NCBI GenBank assembly: GCA_015847255.1
Contig: JADLZK010007840.1
Coordinates: forward strand, 310,001-374,000
Direction: 5' to 3'
Origin: Hyparrhenia diplandra
Taxonomy: Eukaryota; Streptophyta; Magnoliopsida; Poales; Poaceae
Length of the DNA stretch: 64,000 bases
The notes under the pieces were generated by a model that was given only the letters and a program-made list of their open reading frames with translations, had not been told where the DNA came from and ran no database searches. Positions 22,077 to 33,434 of the stretch are shown in pieces; position 1 is the stretch's first letter; each line of letters begins with the position of its first letter. Position numbers and translations under genes: made by a program.

Positions 22077-23785
22077 GTGATCATCTGTTTCTCATTCTCT
22101 GCTGAATTGCTGCGGTTGCCTCCTTCGAGCCGAGCCGAACCTCTATAAAAAAGCAAAAATCTGGTCTCGGTTCCGAGCATGAAATCCATCCATTAGCGTT
22201 TAATTCTCTGTATATATTCGGTAATTAGTACCCCGATTATGCGCCATGTATCACCGGATGTTGGATCTTGGAGCATCAAAGCAGAATGGTGCTGCAGGCT
22301 TGCAGTGCTGCTACTTGCAAGTGAAGAAATGTGTCATACTACATAGGAGTATTATATCTGGATGTGTCTTTAGCAAGCCATTTGGTGTTCTACCTTGAGG
22401 GTTTTGTTTTCATTTTCTTTTTGGGAGAAAGAAAAAGGATAAGAGAAACTCTATCCTGATGTCGTCCGCTTGAAGAGGTGGTTGTGCACTGAAGTCTGAA
22501 GGTGCCATTGTCCTTTGCAGCCGCAGTTAGGGTGGTGTTTCTTCTCTAGGATACCCTGGCCCATGGCGACGCGGCAGGGATGGCCTCTGTCTGCTGAGGA
22601 ATCATCTGTCTGTTCATCCATAGTATTTATTTGGAAAATATCTGCTGCATAGAAAAGTAATTTGCATTTTATTTTATTCTAGGCTGCATGTCTGCATTGT
22701 AGCTTGAATGTTTCAACTTCTAACTTTAGCCACTACTAGTCCTCTTCAAAGAGCATTCTTCAGTCTTTTTTTTTTAAAAAAAAATTGCTAATAACCTGTC
22801 AGCATTATAACAGGTATGGACCCCACTTGTCAGAGACTAAGTTTACCTTACCAATTTGCATGCAATGGAGGACAAAACTAATAACCATTACTAGGCATAA
22901 ATTCGCCAAGAAATAATTTACTACCTCGATCATGACAACATGACTACCAATATTTTGAGTCTTGCAACCCTATTATATTAGCAAGTTCATGGTATAAGGA
23001 TACTTCATGCAGCTCCACATGTACGCCCGGTGATGTCAATGTTACAGGTGCCACTCACTGTGCGCGAGGCACCCTAGCCTTGGAAGCAAAACTGCCCTAG
23101 CAGCTTAAGGTGGTTGTGAGCCTGGCTTTCCTGCCAGAATACCTGAACTCTCCTGGGCTGAGGAACTCGCCCAGTCCTCATGTTTTGGATGGTGAACTCT
23201 GCTAGTTCGCGTAGGTGTGCACCTGCTACTGTCAGGAGTAAGAAGTGCCCAAGTAGAAGACTGAAGGGAACTGTTGCGCATTCGACAACACGCGAATCAG
23301 CTCTTTTTGTATGAAGTGGTTAAGCTGTCAGCTGTCTCACGAGTGGATTAGCTGGTGATTAGGAGGAGATGGGTTTCCTGAATGAAGTAATCACGATGTA
23401 GGAGGGGTTTGTGCCGGTCAGATATAATAAGTATCATGTAACCTGAATACTGAATATGTGAACCTCATTCTACCCATTTTGTTCTACTAGTTTCTTTTCT
23501 TCTCACTAAACCTGAACCCATTTCTGTCTAACTCCTCCGGTCCGATTGACTTGTTTAATTTGCTGTTTACTCTGGTTTTCTGAAACGGTATCTTCTTTCT
23601 GGGCAGAGGTAGAATGTTGTTACTTAATATTGGACCAATTATTTAGCTATCTATGGTGATGAAGTACAATAAAATGCTGGAATAACACGAGTTTGTAAAA
23701 AAAAAAGTGAGGTGGAATTGGACTGTTAGAAACTGGTCTCATTTCTGAGACTCGTTTGTATCCCAGTAAAGTCACCGTCACGTTG
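22077..23785. other. no gene seen; 3' flank of the kinase fragment
   Basis: Starts with what looks like the original 3' untranslated region of the kinase gene, then decayed DNA. T- and A-runs at 22767-22790 and 23697-23708. No coding frame, RNA gene or clear transposon end. Confidence 0.55.
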
Positions 23786-24365
23786 TGTGTGCCGTTAACA
23801 GTGTCTTTGTCGTCACGGTTAGTTCCTTTGCCAAGCACCACATCGAGCGCTTGGCAAAGTTTTTATTTTTTTTAGTTTTTTCCCCGAGCGTGTCTGTGAC
23901 GCTCGGCAAAAAAATCTTTTTTTTTTTGCTTTGCCAAGCACTGCAAGATACACTCGCCAAAACTGAAATCCTTTGCCGAGCGGCACTAGGGAAGCTCCGT
24001 AAACCTGCGCTCTTTGCCGAGCACCATGGTCACCTTGCTCGGCAAAGCTGGGAACAGGGTTTGCCGAGCACCATAACCGAGGCGCTCGGCAAAGCACCCC
24101 TTTGCGGATCGTAATGGTCAATTGTGCTCAGCAAAGGCGCTGAAAATAGCCTTTTTTCATTCCACCTTGACAAGCAATCAACATCACATATAATTCACAT
24201 ATATATCATATCAAACACATAGATATTGTATCCATGACAATCACAACATATGTAGCATAAATGTCACAAGTGCATCATAAGTTCACATCCACAAAAGCTA
24301 AGGGCATGTTTGCTACCATGTACCTGGGTACCCAGGCCCGTCAGCTAAGCCAATTCCAGCCATAG

Positions 24366-25447
24366 TGTCGTGGTCTTATACCACCGTCACAGTAATGTCT
24401 GGCTAATGTGTGCAACGATGGCCTAGCTCTAGAGACAATGACACAAGATTTATACTGGTTCGGGGCAAATCGGGCTCCAGTGTGATCACTATCGAGCTCA
24501 AATGCTCATACCGGGGCTCAGTACAAGCAGAACGAGAGAGGGAGGAGAGCTCCCAAGTCTCTGTGATTGAGGCGAGTGCCAATATCGAGAGTGGAGAAGG
24601 GGGATGGAATGCGAGGGTTGCTTCCTTGCCTCAACCCAGAGGCCCTCCTCCCCTTTTATAGTCGCAAGGGGGGCAGGGACATCAGCTTCCTCTGGACTGA
24701 GGACTTCGAGGAGTAGAGACGTGTGTGCAGAGTATGAAGCGCGGTGAGAGCTCTCGGTTGAGCTCTCGTCGTAGGGCGAGAGCTGTCTTCGAGCTCCTGG
24801 GTGTCTTGGATGCTGAAATTGGTCGTCGTCGTACGCGGGAATCGCGGTTTGGGCGGTGGTCAGGCGTCGCCTTGTCCCTAATCGGAGTTGGAAACCGTCT
24901 CCTCGGTATGGGATGCGCCCATGCCATGTATGGGGGTGTGGTACCTGGTATGTACCCGCCGGTCACTGTAGGGAAGCTGTTGGAGCCGACAGGGTACGGT
25001 GGTATGGCCGAATGACTTCTCCCTGCCCCTGTAACCCCACATGGCTACAGTGATCGTCAGGGAGTAGTTGGACTTGTCAGAGAGTTGTTGGCCAACTTCT
25101 GTACCCGCAGACTGGAAGCCCGAGCTCTCCCAGGCTGCCCGTGTAGGGCTCGTCGCGCAGGGAGCTCGGGTTAGTTTGGAGAGAAGTCCCGGAGGAGAGC
25201 TCTCATTGCCGGTATGATGAGAACTCTTTCGATGAGAGCTCGTTTTGAGTGGTCCGGGTAGCCTTCGTAGGCAGAGCTCGCGTCGGGGAGCTCATGGGAT
25301 CCCTTCTGTACGCAGGGGAGCTCGTCTACGGTGGAGACCTCGAGTGTCCGGAGTCGATAGTTGTGCCCTGGGTCCCGGGAGCGCTTTCGTCCGTGGATGG
25401 TGGTCCGAGAGCTCGGATAAAGGTATCCCGAATATCGATCCCCCACA
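24366..25447 (+). mobile_element. solo LTR, 1082 bp, TSD CATAG, nested in CACTA-B
   Basis: Starts TGTCGTGGTC and ends CCCCCACA, with CATAG at 24361-24365 and 25448-25452. The segment near 24443 (agatttatactggttcgggg) is typical of grass gypsy-type LTRs. Several gagagctc/gagctc-rich blocks follow a TATA-like ttttata at 24655. No internal retroelement sequence remains, so it is the product of LTR-LTR recombination. It is younger than CACTA-B, which it interrupts. Orientation by the TG...CA convention is not decisive. Confidence 0.9.
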
Positions 25448-25759
25448 CATAGCCTGATTGAAGTGCTGCAGTGGCCTATCGAGTAGTCATCACAGGCTCA
25501 TGTTGTGACCAAAACAAATCAACAAAACCAGCAAGAAAACCTCCAGCCTGATGGGTCAACCTACACTGGTGGAGCTTACGACAGTAGTCGGTGCTCCAGA
25601 TTACCAATGTACTAAACATAGGAAGCTTCTGCAGTTGCTCTTGTGTTAAACTTCTTGTGATAGTTACCTTTAAAACCACTCACCCGATCATTACATTTTG
25701 CCCAGCTACATAGACTCCAGAAACCATGCCATGGTATACAACATACCAAGCATGAGCGG

Positions 25760-26290
25760 AAGAGGAGGTGTGAGCTTACCTAGTGGATGCCCGTCGAGGA
25801 CCGGGGGCGTGGGAGTGAAAGCTGGCGGCGGCGGCATGGGAGGGGCAGCAGCGGGGGCGAGCCTCTTCCTCCAATCCTTCTTCTTCCCTAATCCTTCTCC
25901 TCTCCTTCTCCCTTCCCGTTGCTCCTCCTCCTTTCCCTCCCCACAAGCTGGGGCAACAGCGGCCGAGGATGGGGCCGGGGCCGGCAGTTGGATGGGGGCG
26001 GGGACGGGGCGAGGGGCGAGGGCGGGGGGCGGGCGGGAGGCGGCGGGCGCTGGCGGTGCGGGGCGGTGCTGCATGGGGCGGTGGCGCTCGGCGGGGGCGA
26101 GGCTAGGGCCGGGGTGGCGGCGTGGCGGGGATGGGCGGCGATGCGGGACGGGGGGGAGGCGGGGCCCGGGGCGCCGGTGATGCGCGGATGGGAGCCGGGA
26201 AGGCGGGGCGCCGCGGGGTCGGCAGCGGCCCGGGGCGGAAGTGGGGCGGCGGCGGTGTGAGTGAGAGTAAGAGTGAGCTGAGAGTGAGAC
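25760..26290. other. GC-rich tract of CACTA-B
   Basis: Very GC-rich (glycine/alanine-rich frames on plus, proline-rich on minus). Open frames of up to 160 residues are expected from composition alone. It occupies the same place next to the right array as the tract in CACTA-A. No domain seen. Confidence 0.5.
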
Positions 26291-26554
26291 TTGACAATTT
26301 CAGTATTTCGTGGGGACTCTTTGCCAAGCACCGGATCCACAGCGCTCAGCAAAGATAAACCCTAGTTCTTTACCGGCGTTGTAGATCCGAGGCGCTTCGG
26401 CAAAGTATATTTTTATTATTTTTCCTCCCAAATTGGCTTTCCCGGTATGTAACCAAAAAATCCCAGCAAATCTCACCCCACGTGCGGGAAAACCTTTTGC
26501 CGAGCGCCAGAGGCAAGGCGTTTGGCAAAGCCCAGGTTTGCCGAGTACCGATCT

Positions 26555-27200
26555 ATATCATCAGTTGTCAGCACTCACCCATCCAGCATTTAAAGAAAGC
26601 TCCACACCTTGGCACCCACTCCATGAATATTTCCTCCAGCTTTTTGCCTTTCATTTGCGTAGCCACACAATCGATATGTGTCTACCCAATAACCATATAT
26701 TATGATTTTTGGTTATACTGTATTGGGATGGGACGCACGGGAATAGAAACGAGTCTAAATGAGACCCGGACCTCGTTTAGTTGGGCAAGATTTTTTGCCT
26801 CCAACTTTCAAGTTTTTAGACTCTCTCTCCATCATATCACATTAAATAATCAAAAGACATATGTTCGAGCAGTAAATGTAGGTAAAAAAATTAACTAATT
26901 ACACAGTTCTGTTGTACATGGACGAGGCGAATCTTTTGAGCCTAGTTAGTCCATGATTGGACAATGTTTACCACAAACAAATGAAACGTGCTACAGATTG
27001 TGCTACGGAAGTTCAAACAGTGCTTCGGACAAGTTTTTTGCCCAACTAAACAAGGCCCCAGATACGAGACCAGTTTTTCTCAAGGCCGTCATTACACTGA
27101 TGGATGGGACATGAACCAGCTGTCAAAATTCAGGAAGTTGATCTGCCAGCAAATTGAACGTACAATGTTGCAGGTTTATCGTTGCCATGACCAAAGACAG
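26555..27200 (+). repeat. P module, copy P6, split by a MITE
   Basis: 26555-26767 matches the first half of module P (tttaaagaaagctcc in place of the TATA box, then 'gggatgggacgcacgggaat'). 27060-27200 matches the second half (atgaaccagctgtcaaaattcagg, ending atgttgcag|gt). A MITE separates them. Confidence 0.75.
26768..27059. mobile_element. MITE, ~292 bp, ends ggacctcgtttagttgggcaa / ttgcccaactaaacaaggcccc
   Basis: The inverted ends of about 21 bp match the common grass 'ggccttgtttagtt' MITE group. I cannot define a clear target duplication, so the superfamily (PIF/Harbinger or hAT) is left open. It has no coding capacity. Confidence 0.75.
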
Positions 27201-28035
27201 AGAAATTAAGATTAGATGTGGAGTCTAGAGGAGGTTGTTGTCGAAGAGCCCTTTAACTTCGATGCGACCCATACAGAAGAACCTGGTGCTGGATGAAGCT
27301 GGTGGGGATGATCATGAGCCAGATTGGCTGAAACCAGATAGAGACATGAGCAACCAATAGCTGACAGCCTCTATACTAGTGCATAGGGGCACAAGAATAG
27401 CATAGTTTGTTAGTGTTAATGATATATGGATTGTTATGCCAAGAATTTCCATGTAAATATAATTTTTGGCTCATGGATACATGCATGTATAACACTCCAA
27501 CATATATAAGAATCTCGATCCTTTGCCACTTATCCCTTAGTTTGCATATCGACACAATCAAAATTACTCATAACCATTGCGATGATTAACATATTACATA
27601 TGTCCCCTTTGTACTAACCAGGATGTCAATGTTCTGGTTTCTCAGACTTTGGATTTGTTGTCATAGACATCCTTTAAGTGTTGACAGAATGATTTACATC
27701 CCTTATTTTGGCTTCTTTGAAAAAAAAATGTTTGGATGTGGACAAAGTTATTACTTGAGCTTAAGGAGATGGTTAAAAAAATTAATAATAACCTCTAATA
27801 TATTTCTTAATGGTAAATGTTTTTAAATTTAGGGCCTGTTTTAAATTATGTTTCATAATGGTAAATGTTTGTAACTTCTTTAGAATACAGAATAGATCCG
27901 ATAACTATGGTTATCAATTATCCTTAGACTCTAGGAAATTGATGATAATTTTTTTATTTCTAACGAGAATTTATATGATTGCCCCTATCAATAGAAATCT
28001 CAACTCTTAAAGAAGATGCAACGATCTCTCTTCAT
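27201..28035. other. no gene seen
   Basis: Decayed host DNA. The block 'ctagtgcataggggcacaagaa' (about 27375) recurs near 20515 and 63215. A 20-bp 'ttaatggtaaatgtttttaa' is repeated at 27807 and 27853. No coding or RNA feature. Confidence 0.55.
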
Positions 28036-28440
28036 CTGACTGGACACGCGTTCATCGTAGTACAAAGGGCACTTCCTATGCTCTGGGGCACTTTCCTGTT
28101 CCTCATAGGCCTCAGATTGGCCAGACGGAGATTGGCTCAGGAACTCACGTCAACTTGCAGCCCAGCACAACTCAACCAACTGGCTCTGCCTTGGCCGCCA
28201 TTATCCGTTGATTACGAGATGTGGGGCCAGAACAAGCACTTAACGGGAGGTTGAAGTATTGTCCACGGCTGACACTAACCTTTCCAATACCTCCGAATCC
28301 TAGTGCGTTGAACCGAAACCAATCGGATAAAAAGAACTGTGCCATGTTTTTTGTTCCTAATACCCCGCCCTCCTTGCATGATAGATATGACACTCACGGC
28401 ACTGGTGGAAGAGAGCATATAATAGGAATATATATAGTAT
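28036..28440 (+). repeat. Q module, copy 1
   Basis: Shared with 44220-44420, 52750-53060, 54170-54600 and 54650-55020. Landmarks are 'cagcacaactcaaccaact', 'ggccagaacaagcac', 'acctttccgatacctccgaa', 'aaccaaacggataaaaagaa' and 'tgacactcacggcactgg'. No reading frame is kept across copies. Confidence 0.8.
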
Positions 28441-29150
28441 CCATCTAAATTGTCGCATGGCAAGCATTCAGTGGTTCTTATGATTCATTGGAGGGTAGTG
28501 TACTAGTGTTGATGTCCTCTGTTTTCTGTCCCATTTGCTCTCTGACTCTGACTCCAGTTTGAATAAAATTCAACTTGATATTTGCTCCATTCTTCTATTA
28601 TAAAAGCAACGCTTGCCACCTCTGTAGAAAACATTGTATATGGAACCAGCCATATAACACTGGCTGCAACCTCCATTCGTGACTTATCGGTATATATAAG
28701 CAGGAGAGTGGAAACCTAACTTCTCTCCATATGGAGCCCCTCGTCTTATAGGAACATATAGAATTGGGTGAGTGAGGGAGAAGGATGATACATGTCATAC
28801 ACGTGCATACATAGATCCAGTACATGTATCTTGTGTGCAATAGGAATGAGAAACACCTGGAAAGAAAAAATAGACTTGGTGAGGTATGTTATCCTCAAAG
28901 GGTAGAATATCATCACTGAGGGTGTTGTTTTCAGAAACATCCCAAAATGGGCACTAACAAATGCATATACTGGGATACCTAGTTGTTCAGCTCGCGGAAC
29001 TACGCAAGATGGGACAATTACCTTTTTGCATGCATTTTTACGAGTGGATGCCTGCAATGTTGGTTCCTGTAACTTTGGTGTCCATGCAACAGAGTCATCA
29101 AGGATCTATATGGGAGTGTAGTCTGAGGTGCTGAGAGAGGAAGGACTCCT
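28441..29150 (+). repeat. R module, copy 1, with promoter-like TATA segment
   Basis: Shared with 46510-47640, 53070-53560 and 55030-55820. Landmarks are 'ctgttttctgtccca', 'ctattataaaagcaacgctt', 'gtatatataagcag' at about 28690, 'ggaatgagaaacacctggaaag' and 'tagaatatcatcac'. The gtatatataagcag element is conserved in all copies and looks like a TATA box. A downstream gene is not recognisable. Confidence 0.75.
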
Positions 29151-29344
29151 CAGGGTCCGCATGCTGGCACGAGGTTCTTCAGCCCTGGCATGACCGCCAT
29201 AACACAGGCAGGTTATTCCATTAAAAAACAGCAAGATAACGGGGGCTTCCGTTGTTCACAGTCTTATAAGCTGACACCAACAAGACATGATGGTTCATTC
29301 ACCAACTAGCAAGAGGACTAGACCAACTATTTGCTGCAAAGGTC

Positions 29345-29565
29345 ACCAAGATTTTTTTTTTTTGAGATTACACAGTACAACGTAGAGTCTCACAACATGC
29401 ACACACAGTCACCCCTATGAATACACGTGCGTCGCAGACCCTACCCTTATGAGCACCTTGAAGGACTAAGCCGGCAAATCTTGAAGTTCACGAAGTCACC
29501 ACGGGCCTCGCTATCGACAGGGATGTCGCCTACCATTTAATGTGTAGCGCTGGAAAATCCATGAT
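29345..29565 (-). mobile_element. SINE-like insertion, reverse orientation
   Basis: A T-run at 29350-29362 is followed by 'gagattacacagtacaac', 'tatgagcaccttgaaggact' and 'gaagtcaccacgggcctcgc', a dispersed short repeat that I recall as frequent in grass genomes. It sits between 'gctgcaaaggtc' and 'aacgttgagatagaac', which are adjacent in the paralogue at 150-205, so it is an insertion. Assignment to SINEs is tentative; no target duplication was resolved. Confidence 0.45.
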
Positions 29566-30235
29566 AAATCAACGTTGAGATAGAACAAGCAGCCGTGTAG
29601 CACTAACATACTAGCAAGTAGAAGTCCCACGTAGCAGTAGAATACTGGAAAATTTTGTTAATTCAAATAAGATGTAATTGGATTGTGTTCATGTCTCTCC
29701 CATTGACTCCCATCACCAGAATTTCTTCTTGTAAGGAAGATGAGCACTCTGAATTCTATGTCTAAGATAAGACTGCAGTAACTTTTTAAGTGCAAAGAAA
29801 ACAAGCTATGAAAAAAAAGCAGGGCACAAGGCAATGTGTCTGTGAATCGTTGTGTGTGAGGGAAGGGGGCGTTATTATTATATAATCTTTCACAGTGTTT
29901 GTCCATATGTGCTGCAAAGAAGAAACAATTGGATTTTTTTCGACATGTCATCTCCTAGCTTTGAAAGAATACTTTGCTGTAAATTACAGTGGGTAGGTTC
30001 TACCATAAAAGTCTAGTCAATTACACTTTGTTCTCCGCTTGTTCCTACTTTTGACAAGCTATTGTGGTACAGTTTTTTGGGGCCCTTGGTGTCAGTTGTA
30101 TTCTTCAATCTTCGCTGAGTTTCTCTTTTTAACAAATAATCTACTAGGTGCATACGAAGTTATTAAATGCTTTCATATGTCTTCTGTTATAACAGCAAAT
30201 GCTCTGGCCGAGCTAGTCGTGGCATGATTTGTCTT
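29566..30235 (+). repeat. R tail and V module, copy 2 (empty site for Helitron-1)
   Basis: Reads continuously from 'gaaaattttgttaa' into 'ttcaaataagatgtaattgg' at about 29648-29680. In copy 1 these two pieces are separated by Helitron-1. The remainder follows 2791-3370 with scattered differences. Confidence 0.85.
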
Positions 30236-30825
30236 CTATTATAATAAAAAATGCTTTTTTAGAGCGTAATCAATGAGAGCGTAAAATCTCAGTTTACTTA
30301 TTATTATACCTATATAAAGCAAACCTACCCACCCCTCAGACGAAGTGTGATCCGAAATCACACTTGCTTCTTGGTTCAACCGACACAACAACATAATATG
30401 CAAAAATAACGAGGAGATGTTGATGAGCACAACAATATAGCTTGCATGGCAATGGGAATTCAGTGTCGACCTGGGCACGAATGGATTCTAATTCGTGGGA
30501 ATGGGATGCATCGAGACCTTTAGATACAACATAGCTAAGGGACATAGAGTGAGAATACATCCTTATTGCTCTAAGTGTGTCACAAACCCAACATTAGCAT
30601 TAATAGAGGATTTGGCGAAGCAAGGTGTCTGGCTCTTTTAACCGGGCCTCTCTCTAAATGGGACAAGCCTGTTATACTAAACCAAGAGGAAAGACAGGCA
30701 GCTCAACCAAATAGTGACACGCTCGGAGGTGGTTCTGGGGCTTTGAGCCATGCCCCGGGCTGCCGGTGTGTCACAGTTTCAGGGACAAGCCATAAGAAGT
30801 CTCTACTGAGTTTCGAGAGATAGAG
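30236..30825 (+). repeat. U module, copy 2, interrupted by solo LTR
   Basis: Aligns with 4575-5290 (cctatataaagc, aatggattctaattcgtggg, catgccccgggctgccggtg). Its continuation resumes at 33050 (agaggcttgaggataatcga). Confidence 0.8.
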
Positions 30826-33049
30826 TGTAACGCCCGGCTAGAAAACACGCCGGGGGCTACCCCTCAACACATTCACTAAGACTAACACAAACATATTACA
30901 GCTGCTATGTAAAAGATTACGCGTTGGTAAACGAAAAGTGAATACTTGTGATGATGGTGCTACTCCCGGTTCCCATGCAAGTCGTGATGATTTAGCACCT
31001 AAAAACCAAATGAACACAAGGGTGAGTGAAAACACTCAGCAAGTACAGTTAGAACCAAAAGAACAATCAACTCATGAGAATTCATGAATGAATTCACTGG
31101 AACTCCAACTAAATAGTAGTTTCCGCCTGAAACGGACAGCACTTGAATACTCCTTAGCATTTACGGTAAAGCCGAGCAAGTGGGGTCAGCACTTACTCAC
31201 AGGCACCTGAATATAAGAACCAAATTGCACTTCCGGATAAACCGGCACTGGAATTGAATTTAAATGAAAACTTGAAACGTGAATTTCATGAACAAGAAAC
31301 TTGAACTTGAACCAGAAATATATAATACTTGAACATTGGAAAGCAAAGAAAAACTCGAACAATAGGCGTAAAGCCCAAACAAAGATTCGTCATGCACTTG
31401 CCTTAATTCCGACGAGACCAAAGCATCACACGCTTGGCACTTGCACCTTCAATCTTTCTCTTTCTCGTTTACTACACGTAATAAATGATGCATGGCTTAA
31501 CATAACGGAATGCATGCCCGCGATACATGATGAAAGGCATACAAGTGCATAAAAGAACTTAAACAACTTACTTAAAAGTTGAGTACAACTTTCCTTCAGC
31601 GATGCAATAGCAAGTAATGAGCATAAAACACTTTAGTTGTTTACCGCAAGTTGATTATGAGCATCACGAGACAACTAAACCAGTGCCGGGAACAGCAGAG
31701 ATGATCATGTTCCCAGGTCTACAATCAACTCAAAAATCCACCCAAATCATATTATGATTTATGCTAATCGATTTGATAATCATTAACTAATAAGCAAAGC
31801 ATATAGTTAAGGATATATTTAAACATCATCAAATTGATCCCAAACTTTTTATGATGGTTGATACTAGCTTGAAACAGATACACAACAAGATTCATGATAA
31901 TTGGATATTTATTTTAACCTACAAAAATCATGGAATAAGCATTTCTTAATTAAAAGAGGTATTTTTATCTCATACCAAAACTACTGATTATGGCTAACTC
32001 ATATTTTTCCATGGTAGAGCACCATATAACAAGGCTACAGAACAAATTTCATAATTTTATCATGCACCAATAATTAGATATGAAAATAACAAAATCAGCA
32101 TATAATCGAAAAAGGAAAAAGAGACTTGCACTGTATACCACTATTCACTTGAGTCACGGGTTATGCAGATAGGCCCTGGAAAAGGTCCTCTTTCGGGCCG
32201 AGTCCCTGGTCGCGAATGGAAAACGAGAGGAGCTTCGGAGTCGGACGATTTCGGGCGGACGGTGATGCTTGCCGGTGGCGCGGAAATGGTGCGAGGGCAT
32301 GGAGGTGTCGGGCCGCACCTGTAGGTGCCACGGCTTGGCGGGAGGTTGCCTGTGGCGGTGTGGCCACATGAGCGGCGGCGATGCTCAAGGTGGCTTAGCT
32401 GCTTTGCCGTTGTTTGGAGCTAGGTGGTGGCGAAGGGAAAAGAGTGGTCGTCCTTGGCCCATGGCTGCCCCCGCTGCAGCCCTAGGCTCGGCCAGCTATG
32501 AGCGGCCTTGGCCCGGCCACGACGGCCGGCTTGCTGCTGCCGCTGGCGCCGCTACGCCTGCTGCATTTGGAGAGGGGAGGGGCGCCGGCCTGCGGTCTTC
32601 TTGTAGTGAGGAAGCAAGGGTGGGAGGATTGGGGCGCCATCCTGTAGGGAATAAGGAAGGAGGACGGGCGCCGGTGCTGCTGCTCTGCCTCTGCTCGTTG
32701 CCCACGTGAAGAGAAGAGACCGAGAGAAACAGAGAGAGAGAGGGAAAAAGAGAGAGCCAGAGAGGAGGTAATCAAACTCAAGTTCTCCATTTCAATTACT
32801 TTACTCAACCAAGGCATGACACATAGGGGTTTAGGTGGCAAGGAATGCTCAAGAAGAAGGAGATGTGGCATGGATATTTTTAATAATTCCCAAACATTTC
32901 AAAATTTAAAAAATTGAATTTCAACTCAACCAACATATGCATGTTATTTTTGAAACTTGAAATACATTTATGCCATGATGCTTGATAATAACACATGATG
33001 ATGATCATGTTTAAAGTTTTAATAACTTTCTATTATCTGGGATGTTACA
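30826..33049 (-). mobile_element. solo LTR, 2224 bp, TSD TAGAG
   Basis: Bounded by TGTAACGCCC at 30826 and GATGTTACA at 33049, with TAGAG on both sides (30821-30825, 33050-33054). Read on the minus strand it starts TGTAACATCCCAGATAATAG, the usual beginning of a large grass LTR group, so I place it on the minus strand. It holds a GC-rich tract (32150-32710) and a purine-rich gaga tract (about 32710-32765). No internal retroelement domain is left. The empty site is at about 5285. Confidence 0.9.
32150..32710. other. GC-rich tract within the solo LTR
   Basis: Frames of 146 residues (plus) and 129 residues (minus) are open but show no domain and overlap each other. The composition is typical of the transcribed R/U5 part of large grass LTRs. 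Not called as a gene. Confidence 0.5.
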
Positions 33050-33434
33050 TAGAGGCTTGAGGATAATCGATGGTACAGTTTGAGGGTGCGATTGGGTGTG
33101 GCCAAGCAGTATAGCCATCGGCCGAATCGTCCGCGCCCAGAAGCAAAAGAACTGGCAGGCCCAATGTCCGCGCAGCCAGCATAGAGTGGTCCAAGTGTTG
33201 TAATACTTCTAGGCTTAGTTGGAGAGGAGAGAAAGGACATGTGAGAACACAAACTCGAACAGTACCCTCGAGCTCTGCCATGAGCCATCGTCGTCCTTCT
33301 AGCTTTCGATCCCCAATTCGGTTCTTGCTACCTACTCTGATTATGTGCTTCCCCAATCCTTCCAATTCACCTCCTGGTTCTTAATGTGCAAAACAAGTTA
33401 ACCATGGTGTGGTCCAGATCCAATTTGAATAAAA
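33050..33434 (+). repeat. end of U and Y module, copy 2, interrupted by Helitron-3
   Basis: Continues module U (gcttgaggataatcgatggtac) and then follows 8320-8966. It ends 'ggtccagatccaatttgaataaaa', where Helitron-3 is inserted. It is the empty site for CACTA-A, whose insertion point corresponds to about 33416. Confidence 0.85.

Larger units (their letters stand above)
23790..26551. mobile_element. CACTA-B remnant, termini decayed, with nested solo LTR
   Basis: Subterminal arrays of tttgccgagc / gctcggcaaag occur at about 23828-24135 and 26318-26550. This is the same family of motif as in CACTA-E and CACTA-F, but with GAGCGC-like variants. I cannot find canonical CACTA/TAGTG ends or a 3-bp duplication. 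The left edge is near 23790, and the right edge is near 26551, where P-module sequence resumes (cagttgtcagcactcaccca). The interior holds a solo LTR (24366-25447) and a GC-rich tract (25760-26290). No transposase is recognisable. Confidence 0.75.

Noticed and set aside
25888..26352. Proline-rich 154-residue minus frame and glycine-rich plus frames in CACTA-B
   Set aside because: Driven by GC content of the element; no conserved domain.
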